Source: JALZBN01 sp035525375 | GTDB taxonomy: Bacteria; Actinomycetota; Acidimicrobiia; Acidimicrobiales; AC-14 | NCBI GenBank assembly: GCA_035525375.1 | Contig: DATLEI010000069.1 | Location: 1-34,436, forward strand | DNA length: 34,436 nucleotides | Reading direction: 5' to 3' | Shown: positions 30,238 to 34,436 of the stretch, piece after piece | How positions within the stretch are numbered: position 1 is the first letter of the stretch | Layout: the number at the start of each line of letters is the position of its first letter | Notes under the pieces: generated by a model | Seen by the model: the letters and a program-made list of their open reading frames with translations, nothing else | What the model was told of the DNA's origin: nothing | Database searches by the model: none | Made by a program: the position numbers and the translations under genes

Positions 30238-31266
30238 GTGTCGTTGCCAGCGGTCTCATCGGAGGCACTGGAGCTCCTCTCCGCGAGCGAGGTCGTCGAC
30301 GCCCACATCGAGTCGTTCGTCTGGAGCCGGGTCTTCGGCTACGACGTCAACGCCCGTCACGGCCGGGGGCCGCTTGGCGGATGGCTGTTCTCGCAGTCTG
30401 ACGTCCCTCGGATGATCGAGGCGGGAATGACCGGCGGCGTCTTCAGCATTGCGACCAATCCGTTCCGGCGTCGCCGCCGGCGCCGGGACACGCTGGTGCG
30501 AAACGTCAACCGCTTGCGCGCCGCGCTCGAGTCCAGTCCTCGGGTCGCCGTCGTCAAGGGAATCGGTGGCTACCGCCAGGCGCGCGCCGACGGAAAGCTG
30601 GCTTGCTTCCTTGCCGTCCAAGGCGGGAACGCGATCGACGGTCCCGACGACCTCACTTCCATCCCCGATGACGTCATCTCTCGGATCACGCTGGTCCACC
30701 TGAGCCGCTCACCACTCGGCTCGTCGAGCGCGCCGGGCGGCTGGGGGCCGTCCGGACTGACCGACCTCGGACGAGCGTGTGTGAAGGCAATGAACGACCG
30801 GCGCATCATCGTCGACCTGGCCCACATCAGCCGGAGCGGCTTCTGGGATGCACTCAGTGTCCACGACCGGTCACAGCCCGCAATCGTCTCCCACACCGGT
30901 GTGTGTGCGGTGCACGACTCATGGCGCAACGTTGACGACGACCAGATCAAGGCCATCGCCGATACTGGTGGGGTCGTCGGGATCATGTTCCACACCGGAT
31001 TTCTAGGGGAGTCGTTGTGGGCCGGGCGCGCCGAGGCCGTCGTTCGCCACGTCGAGCACGTGATCCGCGTCGGTGGCGAGGGCGCCGTCGCTATCGGCAG
31101 TGACTGGGATGGGCTGATCGTCCCCCCGGTGGATCTGAGAACGGTCAGCGACTTCCCGCTACTGGTTCAGCTCATGCTCGATCGTGGCCTGTCGCCGTCC
31201 ACGGTCCAAAAGGCGCTCGGCGCGAACTATTTACGGGTCGTGGAACAGGTCAGACCCGCGCTGTGA
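30238..31266 (+). CDS. Membrane-dipeptidase (renal dipeptidase) family protein with altered metal ligands
   Basis: The protein is 342 aa from GTG 30238; TTG 30244 is an alternative. The M19 metallopeptidase pattern is seen, but the first metal motif is DAHIES (H23, E25 instead of Asp) and the bridging Glu is Gln128 (LAVQGG, usually VEGG). H196 (VDLAHIS), H219 (VSHTG) and GSDWDG are present. M19 enzymes hydrolyse dipeptides; here a one-metal or different amidohydrolase activity is possible. It lies 19 bases after menF, so probably cotranscribed, with no obvious link to menaquinone. Its 3' end overlaps the convergent menD by 17 bases. Confidence 0.85.
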   Translation: MSLPAVSSEALELLSASEVVDAHIESFVWSRVFGYDVNARHGRGPLGGWLFSQSDVPRMIEAGMTGGVFSIATNPFRRRRRRRDTLVRNVNRLRAALESSPRVAVVKGIGGYRQARADGKLACFLAVQGGNAIDGPDDLTSIPDDVISRITLVHLSRSPLGSSSAPGGWGPSGLTDLGRACVKAMNDRRIIVDLAHISRSGFWDALSVHDRSQPAIVSHTGVCAVHDSWRNVDDDQIKAIADTGGVVGIMFHTGFLGESLWAGRAEAVVRHVEHVIRVGGEGAVAIGSDWDGLIVPPVDLRTVSDFPLLVQLMLDRGLSPSTVQKALGANYLRVVEQVRPAL

Positions 31267-32962
31267 CCGCGTCCCAGACCTGTTGGTGTCGGCGTACGTT
31301 GTCGGCGCGATCGGTCGGGACGACGACTACTTGGACACCGCCCTCCTTAATCGCCAACTCGACCACAGGCATGACGTCGCCGGCGCGTGTCACCCGGCGC
31401 GCGCCGAGACCGTGGACCTCAGCCAACGCCACGAGGTCGACGTGGTGGGGCGTGCCGAACAGGGCCTCGAAATGTTCGGGGAGCTGGGCCTGGGGGAGGA
31501 ACGAGAACACGCCCCCGCCGGCGTTGTCGAGCACGACGAAGGTCACATTGAGCCCGCGCCGGGCGGCGTCGAGCAAGCCGCCCGCGTCATAGAGAAACGC
31601 CAGGTCACCGGTGAGGGCGACGACTGGTGCATCGGAGCCAGAGGCCACGCCCAGAGCGGTTGACACGAAGCCGTCGATGCCATTCACACCCCGGTTGGCC
31701 AAGATGCGCACTCCCGACCGGGGCCGGGCAAAGCTTTCAACATCGCGCACGGGCATGCTCGATCCGACGACCAGCGCTCCGCCGTCGTCGAGCCCAGCAG
31801 CGACGTCACGCGCGACCCGTCCCTCGAAGGGTTGGTCCCACCCGTCGATCAGGTCGTCGATCGCCTTGCGCGCCGACGCCTCCGCGCCGAGCCATTGCCC
31901 TAGCCATTCCTCGTTCCGCACCTGCGCGCCGGCGAGCTTCTCGACGACCGCTTTGAAAAGGTCGGTAGCACTACTGGTCAGACGTTCACCCGCCGCCCGT
32001 TGCGGGTCGAGCCAGGCGCCGTCGGGATCGATCAGGATGCGCAAGTGGTCGGGAGCGGAAAGCCATGTCATTGCCGGCTTGTTCGTCAGGGGCGCGCCGA
32101 GCTGCACGACGAGGTCGGGTTGATGTCGCCCACCGAAGTCGGCCGAGCGGAGCAGGGCGTCGTAGGTTGAGATCGCTTGGTCGCCAGCACGCAAGCCAGA
32201 GAGCGGGTCGGCGAGCAGGGGCCATCCGACTGCGGCTACGAAGCGTTGCACTGTGGCGGAGTCCACGTCTGATCCCCAGCCTGCGACAAGGACGCCGCGC
32301 TCCGATCGACCGACGGCCTCTATCAGTCGTTCCACCTCGTCCGACGACGCGAGCGCTGGCCGCGGCGATGAGGTAACCCACGGCGCGCCGCCGGCGCGCC
32401 CTTCGACACCCGCGGGCTTCTCCCCCGTTGGAATCAACGGCTCCCGGAAGGCCAGGTTGAGGTGTGCCGGTCCGGCCGGCGGCCCCGCGGCAGTTGTCAC
32501 CGCCCGCGCCGCCACCGACCGCCAGTACGCGCCGGCGCCGTCGCGGTCTTCCGGCACACCAACTTCACAGAACCAGCGGATGGCGTCGCCGTAAAGCTTG
32601 ATCTGATCGATCGCTTGACCCGCGCCGGTGTCACGTAGCTCCGGTGGTCGGTCAGCGGTGCAGACGACCAACGGGACTCGAGAGTGGTGGGCCTCGAGGA
32701 CGGCCGGGTGGACGTTGGCGGCGGCGGTCCCCGACGTGGTGAGGATGATCACCGGCCGGCGCGACGCCTTTGCCTCTCCCAAGGCGAAGAACGAGGCCGA
32801 CCGCTCGTCGAGGAAAACGTGAAGGCGAATCCTGTCGTCGGCCGCGAGGGCGAGTGCCAGCGGAGCGGAGCGGGACCCCGGCGACAACACCGCAGTCGTC
32901 ACTCCGGCGCGAGCCCACTCGTCAACCAGCGACCGGGCCAGTCCGAGGTTGACGTCGCTCAT
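31250..32962 (-). CDS. menD: 2-succinyl-5-enolpyruvyl-6-hydroxy-3-cyclohexene-1-carboxylate synthase
   Basis: The protein is 570 aa, a thiamine-diphosphate enzyme. It begins MSDVNLGLARSLVDEW, then LSPGSRSAPL and the catalytic-Glu region FLDERSASFFALG. The central domain carries GWGSDVDSATVQRF. The cofactor-binding C-terminal part has LANRGVNGIDGFVSTALG and LTGDLAFLYDAGGL, then LDNAGGGVFSFLPQ. It joins isochorismate and 2-oxoglutarate. ATG 32962 overlaps the TGA of a 25-aa ORF (ATGA); an in-frame extension to 33097 is open but has no support as the start. It faces menH across a short divergent promoter. Confidence 0.95.
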   Translation of the reverse strand: MSDVNLGLARSLVDEWARAGVTTAVLSPGSRSAPLALALAADDRIRLHVFLDERSASFFALGEAKASRRPVIILTTSGTAAANVHPAVLEAHHSRVPLVVCTADRPPELRDTGAGQAIDQIKLYGDAIRWFCEVGVPEDRDGAGAYWRSVAARAVTTAAGPPAGPAHLNLAFREPLIPTGEKPAGVEGRAGGAPWVTSSPRPALASSDEVERLIEAVGRSERGVLVAGWGSDVDSATVQRFVAAVGWPLLADPLSGLRAGDQAISTYDALLRSADFGGRHQPDLVVQLGAPLTNKPAMTWLSAPDHLRILIDPDGAWLDPQRAAGERLTSSATDLFKAVVEKLAGAQVRNEEWLGQWLGAEASARKAIDDLIDGWDQPFEGRVARDVAAGLDDGGALVVGSSMPVRDVESFARPRSGVRILANRGVNGIDGFVSTALGVASGSDAPVVALTGDLAFLYDAGGLLDAARRGLNVTFVVLDNAGGGVFSFLPQAQLPEHFEALFGTPHHVDLVALAEVHGLGARRVTRAGDVMPVVELAIKEGGVQVVVVPTDRADNVRRHQQVWDAVTARV

Positions 32963-33036
32963 GGGGCTACCGCCTTCGGCGTCCGCCCCGCTGAGCGGGG
33001 CGCTGTACTCATTGATTCGCTCGCCAGCTCGCTCAT
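32959..33036 (-). CDS. 25-aa leader-like peptide upstream of menD (RSAG peptide copy B)
   Basis: The ORF starts MSELASESMSTAP, continues RSAG and PK, and ends at a TGA overlapping the menD ATG. It is the counterpart of the ORF before sdhC; the alignment needs one single-codon gap. Four codons differ only by synonymous changes. Unlike copy A, this ORF should be the first on its mRNA, perhaps leaderless, with a weak ACAGAT -10 six bases upstream. A coding role is likely but not proven. Confidence 0.55.
   Translation of the reverse strand: MSELASESMSTAPRSAGRTPKAVAP
32971..33001 (-). ncRNA. Tandem-hairpin RNA element before menD (copy B)
   Basis: On the minus strand GCCCCGC-TCA-GCGGGGC (33001-32985, perfect 7-bp stem) is followed by CGCC-GAA-GGCG (32981-32971). 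The menD ATG lies 12 bases after the GAA loop, exactly as in the sdhC copy. Relative to that copy, two stem pairs of hairpin 2 change on both sides (C-G to G-C, T-A to C-G) and one pair of hairpin 1 changes between G-U and G-C type pairing. Confidence 0.5.
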
Positions 33037-33050
33037 GCGAGGATCTGTTC
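33037..33050. promoter_or_regulatory. Compact divergent promoter between menD leader and menH
   Basis: Only 14 bases separate the leader ATG (33036) from the menH GTG (33051). A plus-strand GAGGAT (33039-33044) and a minus-strand ACAGAT (33048-33043) each end 6 bases before a start codon and share two bases. They match the TANNNT pattern only at its A and final T, so this is a weaker version of the serS/exporter arrangement. Confidence 0.35.
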
Positions 33051-33782
33051 GTGACGGAGAGACGAGTCGTACTCGTGCACGGCTTCACCGGAACCAATGA
33101 ATCGTGGGACGACGTCGCCGCGCACCTGATGCCCTACTTCGAGATCGCGCCGGCTGAGCTGCCCGGTCATGGCAAGGCCGGCAACGTGCGACTCACGTTT
33201 GAGGAGGCCGCCAACGCGATCGGCGACTCCGGCGGGAAGGCTGCCTATGTCGGCTACTCCATGGGCGGCAGGCTCTGTCTCCGTCTCGCCATCGACCGCC
33301 CTGACCTGGTGTCGGCACTGGTGCTGATCGGCGCGTCGCCGGGGTTGGCCACGGCTGAGGAGCGGGTGGCTCGGCGCGAGGCCGACGAACGTCTGGCCGC
33401 GACCATCGAGGGCGACGGCACCGAGAAGTTTCTGCAGCGGTGGTTGACGCATCCTCTTTTCGCCACGCTCGACCCCTCGCCGGAGGAGCTGGCGCGGCGC
33501 CAGCGCAACCCGCCCGATGGCCTGGCGAGCGCTCTTCGCCTTCTCGGCCCCGGCGCGCAGGAGCCGCTCTGGGACAGGCTCGGGGAGGTGCGCATGCCGG
33601 TCTTGTTGATGGTTGGTGAGCGAGACAAGAAGTTTCTCGCCACGAGCGAGCGAATGATCGAGAGCGGATTGCCGGCTCGGTTGGCGACCGTGCCTCATGC
33701 TGGTCACGCCGTGCATCTCGAGGCACCCATCGCGTGTGGCGACATCATCCGGAAGTTCCTGCTTCACGGTGCCTCCGAATAG
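33051..33782 (+). CDS. menH: Alpha/beta hydrolase, MenH-like (SHCHC synthase)
   Basis: The protein is 243 aa from GTG 33051. It begins TERRVVLVHGFTGTNESWDD; the nucleophile elbow is GYSMGGR (Ser near residue 70), the catalytic Asp lies in VGERDKKF, and the His in PHAGHAVHLE. These match MenH, which eliminates pyruvate from the MenD product to give 2-succinyl-6-hydroxy-2,4-cyclohexadiene-1-carboxylate. The divergent menD and the convergent menC support this assignment over a generic hydrolase. Its 3' end overlaps menC by 19 bases. Confidence 0.88.
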   Translation: MTERRVVLVHGFTGTNESWDDVAAHLMPYFEIAPAELPGHGKAGNVRLTFEEAANAIGDSGGKAAYVGYSMGGRLCLRLAIDRPDLVSALVLIGASPGLATAEERVARREADERLAATIEGDGTEKFLQRWLTHPLFATLDPSPEELARRQRNPPDGLASALRLLGPGAQEPLWDRLGEVRMPVLLMVGERDKKFLATSERMIESGLPARLATVPHAGHAVHLEAPIACGDIIRKFLLHGASE

Positions 33783-34436
33783 CGAGCAAGGAGGGCGGCA
33801 TCGGGTTCCGGACGGCGGACCGCGAGCATGCCGTCGACGGGAAGAAGAGGATCTGCGACCACGTCGCCAGCGAGGATGTTGCCGGTGCCCAGTCCGCATG
33901 CGTAGGGAAGCTCGGGTAACGCGGCCGCCAAGGCGAGACCCGCGGCCAGTCCGATCGAGGTCTCGTACAACGACGAGACGATGACGGGCACGCCTACCAT
34001 CTCGGCGATCTCCATTGCCGCGGCCGTGCCGCCGAGACACTGCACCTTGACGACGAGGGCGTCGACGGCATCTAGCTCGGCCAACCGGGCCGCGTCGTCG
34101 AGCGAGCGCACGCTCTCATCAGCGGCCAATGGAACCGACACGCGGCGCCGCAGCCGCGCCAGTTCGTCGAGTGTTTGCACGGGCTGCTCGACGAACTCCA
34201 GGTCGAGGTGAGCAAGGCGACCGATGATCGCAACCGCGCTCTCAACGTCCCACGCGCCGTTGCCATCGAGTCGCATGCGCACATGCGGGCCAACGGCCTC
34301 GCGGACCGCTCGGACCCGACTCTCGTCATCGGTCGCCGAACCCACCTTGACCTTCACCGTCCGAAATCCACTGGCTACCGCGTCGGCGGCGACGCGGGCT
34401 GCGGCGTCAGGCGGCAACGCCGGCACGAGGGCATTG
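33764..34436 (-). CDS. menC: o-Succinylbenzoate synthase, N-terminus cut by window
   Basis: About 223 residues of the C-terminal barrel are present. Enolase-superfamily catalytic residues are visible: the KxK pair in TVKVKVG, metal ligands Asp in RLDGNGAW, Glu in EFVEQP and Asp in LAADES, and the second Lys in LVVKVQCLGG. It dehydrates the MenH product to o-succinylbenzoate. The N-terminal capping domain lies beyond the right edge. A dipeptide epimerase or muconate cycloisomerase is possible by fold, but the men neighbours decide for MenC. Confidence 0.92.
   Translation of the reverse strand, partial: NALVPALPPDAAARVAADAVASGFRTVKVKVGSATDDESRVRAVREAVGPHVRMRLDGNGAWDVESAVAIIGRLAHLDLEFVEQPVQTLDELARLRRRVSVPLAADESVRSLDDAARLAELDAVDALVVKVQCLGGTAAAMEIAEMVGVPVIVSSLYETSIGLAAGLALAAALPELPYACGLGTGNILAGDVVADPLLPVDGMLAVRRPEPDAALLARYSEAP

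Noticed and set aside
32963..33097. N-terminal extension of MenD in frame to 33097
   Set aside because: It would run across the short divergent promoter into menH. MenD family proteins begin near MSDVNLGLA, and an overlapping ATGA with the leader ORF fits the local style. Some doubt remains because this frame is also similar in the sdhC copy.
1..34436. tRNA genes, CRISPR arrays, insertion sequences, prophage or integration sites
   Set aside because: No tRNA T-loop context, no regularly spaced repeats and no transposase or integrase sequence was found; the gene content is core metabolism throughout.

Overview
The window is high-GC, densely packed bacterial DNA that reads as a core chromosomal segment of an actinobacterium. 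The best fit is the Acidimicrobiia or a close relative; this is inferred from gene content, not from a marker-tree. Supporting signs are actinobacterial-type SdhC, a BTAD/SARP regulator, a LigC-type ligase, the classical menaquinone pathway, many GTGA/ATGA overlaps, and repeated TANNNT -10 boxes placed 6-9 bases before start codons (leaderless mRNAs). No IS element, CRISPR array, tRNA or rRNA was found.

Layout. 1-2335: a RidA/DUF72/stress-protein operon facing a CsbD gene across back-to-back stress-sigma-like promoters, then a small zinc-ribbon protein. 2332-4565 (minus): serS, a 44-aa membrane protein, a 26-aa leader-like ORF, sdhC and sdhD, joined by overlapping stop/start codons. 4590-6223: a two-gene ABC-2 exporter divergent from serS. 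6210-18074 (minus): a probable 12-kb respiratory operon, in transcription order ctaB, a heme-copper oxidase subunit I homologue without its oxygen-reduction site, a second subunit III, a membrane cupredoxin, ctaC (CuA plus cytochrome c), a subunit I-IV fusion, ctaE, subunit IV, CtaG, a lipoprotein with two complementary degenerate PAP2/haloperoxidase domains, and a DM13 lipoprotein. 18466-25540 (plus): a large coiled-coil/BTAD regulator, a HhH-PHP protein and ATP-dependent DNA ligase pair, an anti-sigma-like ATPase, a sigma-70 factor and Hsp20. 25545-26890 (minus): a MaoC-like hydratase and a sulfurtransferase. 26999-34436: SufE, then MerR-menG-menF-dipeptidase (plus), menD with a 25-aa leader ORF (minus), menH (plus) and menC (minus, cut by the window end).

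Most of the region serves one physiological theme: menaquinone synthesis (menF, D, H, C, G), menaquinone-linked succinate oxidation (sdhCD) and terminal oxidation with its heme supply and assembly (cta genes), interleaved with stress and regulatory genes.

The two most unusual items are (1) an intact CtaD paralogue that keeps the two low-spin heme histidines but has lost every CuB ligand, the heme a3 ligand and the D- and K-channel residues, encoded with its own subunit III and a type-1 copper protein; and (2) a duplicated roughly 80-base element directly upstream of sdhC and of menD. That element encodes related 25-26-aa peptides, ends in a stop codon overlapping the downstream start, and folds into two small hairpins with compensatory base changes between the copies.
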